A DNA stretch of 64,000 bases from BACL27 sp947488385 (lineage in GTDB: Bacteria > Actinomycetota > Acidimicrobiia > Acidimicrobiales > Ilumatobacteraceae), in contig CAXNMJ010000001.1 of the NCBI GenBank assembly GCA_964203655.1, positions 248,001-312,000 on the forward strand, read 5' to 3'. Under the pieces are notes generated by a model. It did not search any database and was not told the DNA's origin. It saw nothing but the letters and a program-made list of their open reading frames with translations. Below, one piece after another: positions 8,454 to 18,124 of this stretch. The position numbers and the translations under genes were made by a program. How positions within the stretch are numbered: the first letter of the stretch is position 1; the number at the start of each line of letters is the position of its first letter.

Positions 8454-8993
8454 ATGAACCATCCAAAGCCCTCGCGCTTCACTGTGCTCGACGCGAAACT
8501 TGATCGATTGCTTGAACCAACTCGTAACTTCAAACCCACCATTTGGCTGTTCACAGCAGCAACAGCCTTGGGCGACTTCGGCATTTTGTGGCATGTCATT
8601 GGCATCGTTCGCGCAGTTGCCGATACTTCGCGTGTCAAACAAGCACTAATTCTTTCGGCTCTGATGGGTGTCGAGAGTCTGCTTTTAAATCAAGGCATAA
8701 AACCATTTTTCAAGCGCGAACGTCCGACTGTCAAAGGCGACTCGCGATTCAAGATTCGCAAGCCTCGCACTTCGAGTTTTCCTAGCGGGCATGCGAGTTC
8801 GGCATTCTTCGCAGCAGTCGTATTAACAGGTTGGTCAACTGGGCCGACCATTGCGCTGTGGTTCGGTTTGGCGACCGTTGTCGCACTCAGTCGAGTTGCG
8901 GTTCGCATTCATCACGCCAGCGATATCTTTGCCGGCGCACTCATCGGCACACTCATGGGCGTTCTCGCCCGCCTGGCTATTTCACTTTTTTAA
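8454..8993 (+). CDS. PAP2-family membrane phosphatase
   Basis: 179 residues with several hydrophobic segments. The three PAP2 phosphatase motifs are in order: KPFFKRERP (about residue 83), PSGHASS (about residue 110) and SRVAVRIHHASD (about residue 142), which supply the conserved Lys/Arg/Pro, the Ser-Gly-His and the catalytic histidine with its aspartate. Such enzymes remove phosphate from lipid phosphates such as phosphatidic acid or undecaprenyl diphosphate at the membrane. The exact lipid cannot be read from the sequence. The gene starts 10 bases after the nuclease gene. Confidence 0.88.
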   Translation: MNHPKPSRFTVLDAKLDRLLEPTRNFKPTIWLFTAATALGDFGILWHVIGIVRAVADTSRVKQALILSALMGVESLLLNQGIKPFFKRERPTVKGDSRFKIRKPRTSSFPSGHASSAFFAAVVLTGWSTGPTIALWFGLATVVALSRVAVRIHHASDIFAGALIGTLMGVLARLAISLF

Positions 8994-9015
8994 GTTCGCA
9001 ATGCGAACTGAAAAT

Positions 9016-9189
9016 TTAGGCTTCTGGAGTTACGGCTACAGCGCTCGCAGTGAGCAACGACCGCACGTCTAACAACAAGTCGGCAACTTCACCAGTTGAA
9101 ACAAGTTCGCGCTGCAACATTTCGCGAAGCGCTTTGTCGATGACACTGAGGGCTTCGCCGATTACTGCTGTCTCGCGTGAATCTGTCAT
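9016..9189 (-). CDS. Small acidic protein of 57 residues, unknown function
   Basis: The stretch 8994-9368 holds no long gene, but the minus strand carries a short frame from ATG 9189 to TAA 9016. It encodes 57 residues beginning MTDSRETAVIGEALSVIDKA and ending VAVTPEA. A good Shine-Dalgarno (GAAAGG) lies eight bases before the ATG, which raises confidence that it is real. The sequence is predicted mostly helical and slightly acidic, with no cysteines and no membrane segment. I do not recognise a family. It runs divergently from the SDR gene downstream and convergently to the PAP2 gene. Confidence 0.6.
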   Translation of the reverse strand: MTDSRETAVIGEALSVIDKALREMLQRELVSTGEVADLLLDVRSLLTASAVAVTPEA

Positions 9190-9356
9190 CTGATCTACCT
9201 TTCGATTGATTGAAGATTTATCAACTGCTTTTCGTTATGGCGAAGGCTAGTGCGCTCACCACACCAGACAACGTCATTGGCCAAAATCATGCCACACGGA
9301 TGTCACACGGTTGTTGCTACTACCTCACCGAATGGCGACGACACAGACCTTGTGCG

Positions 9357-9362
9357 TAACAT
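9357..9362 (+). promoter_or_regulatory. Candidate -10 element (TAACAT) for the SDR gene
   Basis: TAACAT ends exactly six bases before ATG 9369, and there is no Shine-Dalgarno. It fits the leaderless TAnnnT pattern seen at other genes here. Confidence 0.45.
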
Positions 9363-9368
9363 CACAAT

Positions 9369-10177
9369 ATGGAACTCGTCGGCAAAAACACTGTTGTGAC
9401 AGGCGCCGCTAACGGCATCGGCAAAGCCGTCGCGCAAGAGTTTCACAAGCAAGGTGCACGAGTCGTGCTCGCCGACCGAGATAAAAATCTTTTGGACGAA
9501 CTTGCCGCCGAACTAAACACCCAGCGCCCTGATTCGGCTCTCGCCTTTGCGTGTGATTTATCCACAGAGCAAGCCAATGCCGATCTTGTTGCCGCATCAA
9601 AAAAGTTTTTAGGGTTTGTCGACTTGTTTCACGCCAACGCCGGCGTCGCAATGGGCACCGACCTCACCAGTTCTGAGCGCGAATGGAACACATCGTTTGA
9701 CATCAATGTTCATGCTCACCGCTGGGCTGTCAAATATTTGATCGACGACTGGCTTGCCGCAGGGCACGGCTATTTTGTCAGCACTGCTTCTGCTGCAGGT
9801 TTACTTACCGCAATTGGCTCGGCACCGTACTCGCTGACAAAGCATGCGGCGCTTTCGTTTGCCGAATGGCTATCTATCACCTACGGCAACCGCGGCTTGC
9901 GCGTGAGTTGCCTGTGTCCTCAAGGCGTGAACACAAATATGTTGCGGCGCTCAGACGAGGCGACAGCTCGCCAGACAACGGCAACGTTGTGCGAGCATCT
10001 GGTGCGGTACTTGAACCCGAGCAAGTTGCAAAAATAGTTGCCGATTGTGTGCGCAACGAAACTTTTCTGATTCTTCCCCATCCCGAAGTTGCCCAATTTG
10101 TCGCCAAAAAAGCAACCGAGCACGAGCGGTGGCTTGCTGGCATGCGCAAACTTCAACTTCGCACTTTGGGCGTTTGA
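9369..10177 (+). pseudogene. Short-chain dehydrogenase/reductase, frameshifted near its C-terminus
   Basis: A classical SDR: TGAANGIGKAV cofactor loop at residues 11-21, HANAGVA (NAG motif), and the catalytic Ser/Tyr/Lys visible as STASAAG and YSLTKHA. After about base 9945 the frame runs into TAG at 10035, while the next frame continues with LRRGDSSPDNG, then VLEPEQVAKIVADCV and FLILPHPEVAQ, the normal SDR C-terminus, to TGA 10177. The full span is 809 bases, so one base is missing for a 269-residue protein, close to the family length. The missing base lies around 9942-9952. Whether this is decay or a sequencing indel cannot be decided here. Substrate unknown. Confidence 0.85.
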
Positions 10178-10184
10178 AAACTTC

Positions 10185-11015
10185 GTGAGTTTCGAAAACC
10201 GTCAACAAGCGCAACTAGTTTCAAGTCAGGCAATTGACGAATATCAAAACAACGGCGTTGTCTTGTTACGAAATGTAGTGAGTCGACAAATGATCGATGA
10301 ACTCTCAATCGCGCTCGAAGAAAACATGAAATCGCCGGGCATTTGGGCCAACGAATATGCCGCCAACTCGCAACAAGGCAGATTCTTCGATGATTATGTC
10401 AACTGGTCGCGCTTCGATGCATACAAGACGAATGCACTCGAGGGTGTATTGCCACAAATTGCCCTGGCATTGATGCGCAAAGACACCGGACATTTCTTTC
10501 ATGAACACGTATTGGTCAAAGAGCCTGGCAATAACCAAGTCACGCCGTGGCACAACGACGAACCGTATTACGGCATCGACTCGTATAACAACGTCAGCTT
10601 GTGGGTGCCACTTGACCCGATTCCCGAAAAAATTGCGCTTCGGGCAATAACTGGCAGCCACAAGTGGAGTAAAAAATTTATTCCAAGAAAATTCAAAGAC
10701 CAAACGCCTTATGTGCTTAATGCTGATAGTTACGAACCACTACCCGACTCAGAACTTCTCGACCGTTCAAGCGAAATCAATAGTTTTCCGGCGATGCCCG
10801 GCGACATTGTTGCATTTCACTTTCGAACTTTGCACAGTGCCCCTGCCACGACAACTCATGATGGCCGTCGACGAGTCGTGAGCTTTCGCTACACAGACAG
10901 CACCGCGCAATGGGCCACGCGACCTTGGAAGACATCTCCGCCACTCGAAGCGCTTTCACTGCAACCCGGTGATCTCTTAACCGACGATCGCTTTCCAGTT
11001 ATCAGAAGAAATTAA
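10185..11015 (+). CDS. Phytanoyl-CoA dioxygenase (PhyH) family protein
   Basis: 276 residues from GTG 10185, eight bases after the SDR stop; the open frame extends further upstream but there it overlaps the SDR C-terminus. The Fe(II)/2-oxoglutarate dioxygenase ligands appear as WHNDEP (His-x-Asp at about residues 122-124) and a distal histidine in FRTLHSAP (about residue 217). The 2-oxoglutarate-binding arginine lies in RRRVVSFRYTD. PhyH proteins hydroxylate acyl-CoAs, amino acids or small natural products, and the substrate here is unknown. Co-transcription with the SDR upstream would pair hydroxylation with alcohol oxidation (inference). Its end overlaps the convergent LLM gene by four bases. 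Confidence 0.85.
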   Translation: MSFENRQQAQLVSSQAIDEYQNNGVVLLRNVVSRQMIDELSIALEENMKSPGIWANEYAANSQQGRFFDDYVNWSRFDAYKTNALEGVLPQIALALMRKDTGHFFHEHVLVKEPGNNQVTPWHNDEPYYGIDSYNNVSLWVPLDPIPEKIALRAITGSHKWSKKFIPRKFKDQTPYVLNADSYEPLPDSELLDRSSEINSFPAMPGDIVAFHFRTLHSAPATTTHDGRRRVVSFRYTDSTAQWATRPWKTSPPLEALSLQPGDLLTDDRFPVIRRN

Positions 11016-11929
11016 GAATTAAAACTCGCCAGCGTTGAAGCTAATTCGCGCCACTGCGCACTTGGTAGCGAACCGAACTCACTCGACAAAACCTGAACGC
11101 TCACGTGTGAAGCGCCGGCATCAAAGTGATCGTTGATGCGCTTGACGATTGTTTCTAGAGTTCCCCAGGCGACGATTGCATCCACCATTTTGTCGCTTGG
11201 CAACTTGTCGGCACCACAAATCTCTTCGTCTGTCCAACCAAGTCGCTTTAAATTGTTCGCATAGTTCGGCAATCGGTTGTATGTCGCCATGTGTTTGCGC
11301 GCAGTTTCACGCGCCGATGTGGCATTCGTATCAAACACGACGGCAATTTCAGGTGCCAACAGGGCTTCAGGTCCGAGTGCTTCGCGCGCCATCACCGTGT
11401 GTTCAACCGGCACGAAGTACGGATGCGCACCTAAACCGCGTTGAGCAGAAAGTTTCAACATCTTTGGCCCGAGCGCGGCCAAAACTCGACGTGGTGGCGT
11501 TGTTGGTTGCGCTGCAAAAAACACGGCGTTGTCCATTGCGTCGAGATACTCGACCATCGCTGAATACGGCTTTTCGTAGGTGCTTTGATGAACTTTTTCT
11601 GCCAAGTGTTGATGACTCGCACCAATACCCAACAAGAATCTGTCACCAAATTTTTCAGTAAGTGTCTTCCAGCCGGCAGCCATTGTCGTCGCGCTACGCG
11701 CATGCATCGACGCGATTCCGGTTGCCATGGTCAACTTTTTGGTCGCCGAAAGCAACAACCCGCATGAAGCAAAAGGTTCACGACCTACGGCTTCAGGCAC
11801 CCACACACATCTAAAACCAAGTTCTTCAAGTTCAATGACTGCTTCTTGGGCTTTGGCCATTGGTTGCACATCTAAGTCAAAAGACCAGATTCCAACACGA
11901 CCCAACCCAAAGTCATTGCGGTTTTTCAT
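11012..11929 (-). CDS. LLM class F420-dependent oxidoreductase (TIGR03620-like)
   Basis: 305-residue luciferase-like TIM barrel. LGRVGIWSFDLDVQP at the start, LGFRCVWVPEAVGREPF, and FLLGIGASHQHLAEKVH are typical of the TIGR03620 group, which is expanded in F420-using actinobacteria. The specific reaction is unknown. TATGGT lies eight bases before ATG 11929. Convergent with the PhyH gene and divergent from the nuclease lipoprotein gene 41 bases away. Confidence 0.83.
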   Translation of the reverse strand: MKNRNDFGLGRVGIWSFDLDVQPMAKAQEAVIELEELGFRCVWVPEAVGREPFASCGLLLSATKKLTMATGIASMHARSATTMAAGWKTLTEKFGDRFLLGIGASHQHLAEKVHQSTYEKPYSAMVEYLDAMDNAVFFAAQPTTPPRRVLAALGPKMLKLSAQRGLGAHPYFVPVEHTVMAREALGPEALLAPEIAVVFDTNATSARETARKHMATYNRLPNYANNLKRLGWTDEEICGADKLPSDKMVDAIVAWGTLETIVKRINDHFDAGASHVSVQVLSSEFGSLPSAQWRELASTLASFNS

Positions 11930-11970
11930 ACCTAATCACCATAACTCAAAAGATCAACACACATTGCGCC

Positions 11971-12459
11971 ATGCCACTCAAAGTTCTCGCTTCGCTTTTA
12001 AGTTTCTTGTTGCTTCTCGTGTCATGTGCGAATTCAGATTTACAACGCGCCGATCTTGCCACGATCATAAAAGTCGTTGACGGCGACACGGTTGTTGTGA
12101 AGATTCAAAACAAAATTGAAACTCTTCGCCTGATCGGAGTCGACACACCAGAAACAGTTCATCCCACTAAAGGCGTCGAGTGTTTCGGGCCACAAGCATC
12201 TGGCTTCACCAAGACGGTTCTGAAGCCTGGCATCACGGTCAAACTTCTACGCGACATCGAACCACGCGACCGCTACCAGCGATTACTGGTTTATCTGTTC
12301 TTGCCAGATGGCAAATTTTTTAATCAAATGCTCGTTGAACAAGGCTTCGCGCGAACGCTGAACATTGCACCAAACTCTGCATTCGCTGAATTACTAGCCA
12401 GTCACGAGTCAAGCGCGCGCAATCGACGAGTCGGTTTGTGGCTGTCATGTGAAAGGTAG
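11971..12459 (+). CDS. Thermonuclease-family (SNase) lipoprotein
   Basis: 162 residues from ATG 11971. A short hydrophobic signal ends in LLLLVSC, with the lipidated cysteine at residue 19, so the protein is probably anchored outside the membrane. The staphylococcal nuclease fold follows: VVDGDTVVV, RLIGVDTPE (catalytic Arg and Glu), RDRYQRLLVYLF (second catalytic Arg) and NQMLVEQGFAR. Expected to cut DNA and RNA at the cell surface, probably for nutrient recovery or defence. The frame is open to 11860, but that part would overlap the divergent gene. Confidence 0.87.
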   Translation: MPLKVLASLLSFLLLLVSCANSDLQRADLATIIKVVDGDTVVVKIQNKIETLRLIGVDTPETVHPTKGVECFGPQASGFTKTVLKPGITVKLLRDIEPRDRYQRLLVYLFLPDGKFFNQMLVEQGFARTLNIAPNSAFAELLASHESSARNRRVGLWLSCER

Positions 12460-12468
12460 CGTGACTTC

Positions 12469-13314
12469 GTGGCAATTTCACAGAAATCTCTTGTTGAACA
12501 ACTCGGACACTCGCCGCATGCTCGACTCGTCATTCTTAGTTGCGACGACTTGGGCGCTTTTCATGCGGCGAACATCGGCGTCTACGACGCGATCAACAAA
12601 GGTGTTGCAACTTGCGCATCACTGATGGTTCCTGCGCCGTGGTCGCGCGACGCAATCAATCGCTATAACGGTGAAGACATTGGTGTGCACCTAACGCTCA
12701 ACGCCGAACACGCCAACTATCGCTGGGGATCAATCACGAATTCATCTTCTTTGTCTTCGGGTGAAGGTGGCTTTCCCCGCACGATTGACGATCTCTGGGA
12801 ACACGCCGACCCTGCTGAAGTTCTTCGTGAATGCCGCGCCCAAATCGAACGCGCAATGGCTTGGGGGCTTGACCCGACGCACTTGGCGCCGCACCTGACT
12901 GCAATCACATTGCGCCCAGAATTTTTTGATATCTATCTCGAGTTAGCTGTTGAGTTTCGATTGCCGATTCGGCTTCCGAGTTCAATTTCTGAAGAACGAG
13001 CTGGCTTCCCATTTCGAAAACTCGCTTCAGAAGAAGGCGTAGTGTTCCCAGACTTCTTCGACCACGACTGGCGTGCGGGTAGTCGCGAGAGAGTTCTTAA
13101 AAGTTTTAGTTCACTGCAACCTGGCGTTACTGAAATTCATGTGCAGCCCTGCATCGACACACCCGAGATTCGCGCTCTTGGTGACATCGCCCAAGACTGG
13201 ATCAACGACTACGACCTCGTGGTCAATGACGACGAGGTTCGCGATGCGATTGCAGCTAGCGGCGCGACAATGATCGGCTTTCGCGAACTGCGCACGCTGA
13301 TGCGCTCGCGCTGA
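12469..13314 (+). CDS. ChbG/YdjC-family carbohydrate deacetylase-like protein
   Basis: 281 residues from GTG 12469, ten bases after the nuclease gene. ILSCDDLGAFHAAN supplies the paired aspartates, GVHLTLNAEH the first metal histidine, and THLAPHLTA the second histidine region, as in the YdjC deacetylases that remove acetyl groups from chito-oligosaccharides. The usual THLDSH motif appears as THLAPH, so the aspartate normally between the histidines is missing. Activity could therefore differ, and substrate specificity is not predictable. Confidence 0.8.
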   Translation: MAISQKSLVEQLGHSPHARLVILSCDDLGAFHAANIGVYDAINKGVATCASLMVPAPWSRDAINRYNGEDIGVHLTLNAEHANYRWGSITNSSSLSSGEGGFPRTIDDLWEHADPAEVLRECRAQIERAMAWGLDPTHLAPHLTAITLRPEFFDIYLELAVEFRLPIRLPSSISEERAGFPFRKLASEEGVVFPDFFDHDWRAGSRERVLKSFSSLQPGVTEIHVQPCIDTPEIRALGDIAQDWINDYDLVVNDDEVRDAIAASGATMIGFRELRTLMRSR

Positions 13315-13332
13315 AAACTTCTTAACGCGCTA

Positions 13333-14277
13333 CTAGATACCTGCAAACAAGTCCGACTCAAGTCCGTCTTGAGTTGGCGAATAATTTGGCAAATGATTAG
13401 CAGCCAAGATCCAATCTTCATACGGATATACCTCGGCGAGTTCTTCGTCGGTCAAACCAAACCAAAACGGTTCGTTTAGGTCTACTTGTGTGGCGTGTGC
13501 CTTGAGCGCACCTGAGCGTGCCCAAAAATATTGACCAACAGACATTTTCGTCGTGATGCGATGATCAAGATTAGGTCGGTCAAACCACTCTTCGTCATAC
13601 GGCGATGAGCCACGTAAACGCAAAAGCGCCTCATGCACCGACCGCAATCGCACGCGCGACCAAACTGAGTAATACATCTTCAATGGTTGCCAAACTGGTC
13701 CGGCATTTTTATACCACGACGCATCGCCGGCGCGTTCAAAAGCCAAGACGCTGATCTCATGCACTTTCAAGTGATCGGGGTGCAAGTAACCACGTTGGTC
13801 ATCGCTGTATGTCACAACCACTTGCGGCTTTTCAGCGCGAATAATTTTCACGAGCCGTTCGGTGGCTTCATCGACGCCAGCCATGTGAAAACAATCGGGG
13901 TTCGAATTTGCCTCGCTCTCTGCCATGCCTGAGTCGCGATAACCCAACATATGCAATTTGCTGAAGCCGATCACTTCGACACTCTTGTCTAATTCTTTTG
14001 GTCGCATTTCAATAAGTAGACGGCGCTGCGCATCTGGATCTAGTCCGTGAAACGGCATACCAGGTTCTTTCAACGCAGGATTATTGACATCGCCTTCTTC
14101 GCCACCAGTGCAGCACACCAACACTGTTCGCACACCCGACTCGGCATACTTGGCAAAAGTCGGTGCACCCTTTGACGCCTCATCATCTGGGTGAGCATGA
14201 ACGGTCAAAATACAAAGTGGGTTTCCTTGGCGGTCGACTTGAGCGACTTTGGTCTTTGATCGATCGGCAACTTTCAC
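13333..14277 (-). CDS. mca: Mycothiol S-conjugate amidase
   Basis: 314 residues from GTG 14277. A PIG-L/LmbE-fold zinc hydrolase: AHPDDEASKG near residue 29 supplies the His-Asp-Asp zinc and catalytic residues, and YLHPDHLKVHE supplies the later zinc histidine. Length and the long C-terminal part (PNLDHRITTKMSVGQYF) fit Mca rather than the shorter MshB. Mca cleaves mycothiol conjugates of electrophiles, releasing mercapturates for export, so the organism probably makes mycothiol. GTG 14277 is chosen because TATCCT sits seven bases upstream and it leaves a 55-base divergent promoter region; the open frame extends to 14343 but would overlap the neighbouring gene start. Confidence 0.88.
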   Translation of the reverse strand: MKVADRSKTKVAQVDRQGNPLCILTVHAHPDDEASKGAPTFAKYAESGVRTVLVCCTGGEEGDVNNPALKEPGMPFHGLDPDAQRRLLIEMRPKELDKSVEVIGFSKLHMLGYRDSGMAESEANSNPDCFHMAGVDEATERLVKIIRAEKPQVVVTYSDDQRGYLHPDHLKVHEISVLAFERAGDASWYKNAGPVWQPLKMYYSVWSRVRLRSVHEALLRLRGSSPYDEEWFDRPNLDHRITTKMSVGQYFWARSGALKAHATQVDLNEPFWFGLTDEELAEVYPYEDWILAANHLPNYSPTQDGLESDLFAGI

Positions 14278-14284
14278 CCCGTGA

Positions 14285-14290
14285 AGGATA
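14285..14290 (-). promoter_or_regulatory. Candidate -10 element (TATCCT) for mca
   Basis: TATCCT on the minus strand ends seven bases before the GTG at 14277. No ribosome binding site is seen, so a leaderless mRNA is likely. Confidence 0.4.
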
Positions 14291-14332
14291 GTGAGCGCTT
14301 CACACCAACACGATGACGTAACCTTAAACACA

Positions 14333-14999
14333 GTGATTCGCATTCAAAATCAAATCGAAAATAAACACAATTTGCGAACCTTTGCGTTCGTACTTTTGTC
14401 TGTACTCGCGCTTGCCGCCTGCTCTCGCGACGGTCGCGTGTTGCGCGACTCTGGGCCAGGTCAAGGTGAGTCAATCGCTATCGTCACGACGCCAGCAGAT
14501 CCAAATGCTGATAACAGAATCAACTGCTGCTGCCGAAAATCTTTTTTCTGTCAGCGGAACGTGGATTGACAGCGGCGCACTTGATCCACGTCACACTTGT
14601 AAAGGTTCGAACACTTCACCTGCGCTAACGATCGCTAACGTGCCCGCCGGAACCGTAAGCCTGGCAATTTCGCTGACCGAAATCGCCAACCCCGATCAAC
14701 CACTCTGGGTGGTGGCAAATATAAATCCAACTTTTTCAACAATTCAAGAAGGTGGCTTACCCCCTGGTGCAATCGTCGGTGCTGCATTCAACGGCGACAA
14801 AATTATTGACGGATATAGCGGTCCGTGCGTTACAGACAGTGAGATCCATGAGTTTGTCTTGGTGGTTTACGCAGTTGAACAAGTTCTTGAGTTTGCGCCC
14901 GAGCCGATGTCGCTGGCTAGTTCAAAACTTTTGCTGCAAGCGATTCAAGGTTCGGCGTTCGACTCTGCCGAGACTCGATTTTTCGTTCAAAACCCATAA
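14333..14999 (+). pseudogene. YbhB/YbcL (PEBP)-family lipoprotein, frameshifted
   Basis: The first frame (GTG 14333) encodes a lipoprotein signal, FVLLSVLALAAC, and a short linker with TTPADPNADN. It then runs out of frame and stops at 14569. From about 14520 another frame carries the phosphatidylethanolamine-binding-protein fold: SGTWIDSGALDPRHTCKGSN, SPALTIANVPAGT, then YSGPC and HEFVLVVYAV, to TAA 14999. The span of 667 bases has one base too many. Removing one base near 14525 (in AACAGAATC) yields about 221 residues. Bacterial homologues are Raf-kinase-inhibitor-like proteins of unknown ligand. Divergent from mca. Confidence 0.8.
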
Positions 15000-15062
15000 C
15001 CACGCCTGCTGGTCTGCCAAGATTTAGGCATAGACCAAAACGTTGCCTCCCTGCCGATCTCG

Positions 15063-17079
15063 TTGTTCGAGACGGACAATGACGCCAGATTGGTCGCCGC
15101 AAACGATGCATTTCGGGCTCTTGCTCTTGCGGGAGCACCGCTTGTGGTTGGTAGCGCACCGTGGGTGAACGCTCAACCTGCCGAGCGAACCGCAGCCGAA
15201 CGCGCATGGCAACTCGCAAAACAAACTGGTGCCGGTTTCAATTTCGAATTTCGCTTATGGCAACCCAATGGAGACATCACATGGGTTTTAGTTTCGCTGC
15301 AAGCCCAAAAAAATAGTTCAGGTGTCGTTGCTAGTTATATCGGCACAGCGCACGACGTAACTCAATCAGTCACCCGTCGCGTGCTGAGCGAACAACTTAT
15401 TGGCTTGCTTGATGCATCGCACGACGCAGTTTTGGTTTTTGATCGCACCGGCTCGTTGATGTTCGCCAATGATTACGCACAACAACTTGTCGGCAAACAC
15501 GAGACGCCCGGGCTCGGCGACGCCGCGGTGCAAACTTTTATTCAAGCAATACGCGACCAGATACCGCGAGAACTAATTTCAAGCACAACTTCAAATCGAT
15601 GGCAAGGCGAAGTGGGCTTTCGGGGTGCCGATTCAATCATGCGCACGCTTGACGTTGTTCTACAGATCGTGCGCGACGCGCAACGGCACGATTGAGCACT
15701 ACTCGGCGATTGCACGCGATATCACCGAGTCAAAACAAACCCAAGACGAACTTCAACGACAAGCAACGCACGATGCCTTAACTAACTTGCCAAATCGTGT
15801 TTTATTCTTGCGCAAACTTTCAGAGGCACTTGACCGCTCACGCACGCTCAAACGGGGCGTGACAGTACTGTTCGTAGATCTTGACAAACTGAAAGATGTC
15901 AACGACACGATCGGTCACGGAGTTGGCGATCAACTGATCGTCAACATGTCGAAACGACTCGTCAGCGCCACTCGACCATCAGACGTCGTGGCTCGAATTG
16001 GTGGCGACGAATTTGTAATTTTGTGCGACGGTCTCGGCGATGAACAGATCGCCATGGACGTTGCCAATCGAATGCGCGCCGCAGTAACGGGACAACAAAT
16101 TTTGCAAGGATTCGAAATTGAAACAAGTGCCAGTATCGGCATCGCCATGGCTAACTCAACTTTGCTCGCTGAAATGTCAAGCGCCGATGCAGCCGTAACT
16201 CTTTTACATCACGCCGACAGCGCGATGTACCGCGCCAAACAACGAGGCCGCGGTCGTTGCGAAATGTACAGCGAAGAAATGAGCGCAAACGCTCGAGAAA
16301 AAAGTGCGCTCAGCTCACAACTTGAGCGTGCACTTGCCACTGAACAACTCTTTTTGGTTTATCAACCAATTGTTTCGACACATACGGGGCGCATCGCTGG
16401 AGCCGAAGCACTTTTGCGCTGGCAACACCCAGATCGTGGTGTTCTCACTCCGCCTATTTTTCTCTCGCTCGCCGAAGAGTCTGGATTAATCGGCCCAATC
16501 GGTGATTGGGTCACACGAACAGCATGCGCAGACATGCGAACATGGCTCGACTCGGGCTCAATTGATGCGTCATTCGTGATGCACATCAATGTTTCGGCGC
16601 GCCAGTTAGGTGACGCCACTTTTGTTGAACGCACCATGGCTGCACTGCGTGACGCCAAACTTGAGCCGCATCAAATTGACCTTGAAGTAACCGAGCCAAC
16701 TTTGTTAGACGACAAAGGCGGCGTAGTGCGAACGCTCAACGCGCTGAAGCGCCATGGATTAAAGATGGCGATTGACGATTTCGGAACGGGCTTTTCTTCG
16801 CTGGTGAATTTACGAAACTTCGCCGCCGACTATCTCAAACTAGATGGCACGTTTATCCGCGATATTGGCAGCCAAGGTGGCGACGACCCAATCGTGCGTT
16901 CGGTTATTCAGTTGGCGCACTCGCTGAATATGTCGGTTGTTGCCGAGTGGGTAACGACACAAGATCAAGCGCAGCGTTTGAAACTTTTGGGTTGCGACTT
17001 CGTGCAAGGCAACATGATCGGCAACCCGGTTGTGGCGACGGAGTTTGGCGCAAAACTTGTTCAAGCTCGCGCGAGCTAA
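15063..17079 (+). pseudogene. PAS-PAS-GGDEF-EAL cyclic-di-GMP protein, frameshifted between PAS and GGDEF
   Basis: Two PAS domains (starting FETDNDARLVAANDAF and LLDASHDAVLVFDRTG) are followed by a coiled linker, a GGDEF domain with an intact RIGGDEFVIL (about 15996-16025) and an EAL domain (AEALLRW near 16400; INVSARQL, DDFGTGFSS, YLKLDG, FVQGNMIG). The first frame stops at 15695. The second frame resumes with NGTIEHYSAIARDITE, and dropping one C at about 15679 joins them as VRDANGTIEHYS. The span has one base too many for about 671 residues. The EGVE loop reads EWVT, but the main metal residues are kept, so both synthesis and hydrolysis of c-di-GMP are possible. The start is uncertain; TTG 15063 is the first usable codon. 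Confidence 0.85.
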
Positions 17080-17085
17080 CTGGCG

Positions 17086-18112
17086 TTAGTCGCCAACTTC
17101 GGGTGCTGGCGCTGGAGCCAGACCGCCAAAGAACGCAAGCACTGGCGCCGAGCCCTCGCCTAGTTTGAGAATCGAATTACCCGCGACACTGTCGCTGTAA
17201 ACATCTAGCGAATACCGACTGATATCGCCCTTGGCTGCAGGTCGCATCTTTTTGGCGAATTCAGTCAAATCAAGATTCTGATCTGTGATGATTGCGCCGG
17301 TGACGCCAGCAAATGCACTCGAAACCGTATACGGGTTGGAGAGAACTCGAGACAATCCAGAATTTAACATCGCGGCGATGAATTTTCGCTGGCGTTTGCC
17401 ACGACCAATGTCGGACGAACCGTCAATCTTCCATTCGTTGTCTATTTTTGTTTCAAAATATCGGCTACGCGCAAATGCCAGAGCTTGAACGCCACCCAAG
17501 TTGTTGCAACCGGGTGTCATGAACAAACCAGTGTTCTTGTCGCGAGATGGATATTGCACACATATCTCAACGCCACCAATCGCATCGACTAGACCCTTAA
17601 ACCCTTGAAAATTGATTTCTAAATAGTGATGAATCGGAATATTGAAGTTATTTTGCATCGTGCGCACCAGCACATCTGTGCCTTCTTGATATGCGGTGTT
17701 GATTCGCGCAGTATTCTCGCCATCTCCGAGTCGCACCCAAAGGTCACGCGGAAACGAAAGCAAAGCCCCCGCCCCCGTGGCGATGTCGTAGTGAAAAACC
17801 ATCAGCGTGTCGCTTCGCCGACCCGAGACATCGCCCTCGTTGCCCATTGTCAAAAAGTCTGGATCGTTCGGGTCTGCTCCTTCGCGCGAATCTGATCCCA
17901 CGAGCAAATAGTTTTCAAAACCGGCACTCGGCGCCGACAAGGCCGAAGTTGCCTCAAGGTCACGTTGCACGGTGTCAAGTTGAGCTGTTTGTTGCTGAAA
18001 CAATCTGCCTTGCGCCGACAATGCTGACAACGGCAAAGATCGCCAAGGCTGCAAGTAGTGCGGTTTTGTTTTTAACTGTGTTGGTTGTCAAAAATTTCGT
18101 ACTGCGCGCCAT
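17086..18112 (-). CDS. LytR-CpsA-Psr (LCP) family cell-wall ligase, N-terminus in a second frame
   Basis: The extracytoplasmic LCP domain is clear: NYLLVGSDSREG, RRSDTLMVFHYD (the conserved Arg and Asp), LSFPRDLWV, and ALAFARSRY with its conserved arginines. These enzymes attach glycopolymers to peptidoglycan; in mycolata the homologues ligate arabinogalactan, fitting the glf/glfT2 pair further on. This frame has no ATG. The best start is ATG 18112, 13 bases after birA, which reads a basic segment and a membrane helix (TALLAALAIFAVVSIVGA) in a different frame. One extra base around 18000-18020 separates them, so the gene probably spans 17086-18112 with an indel. Confidence 0.83.
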
Positions 18113-18124
18113 GCAGATACAAAG

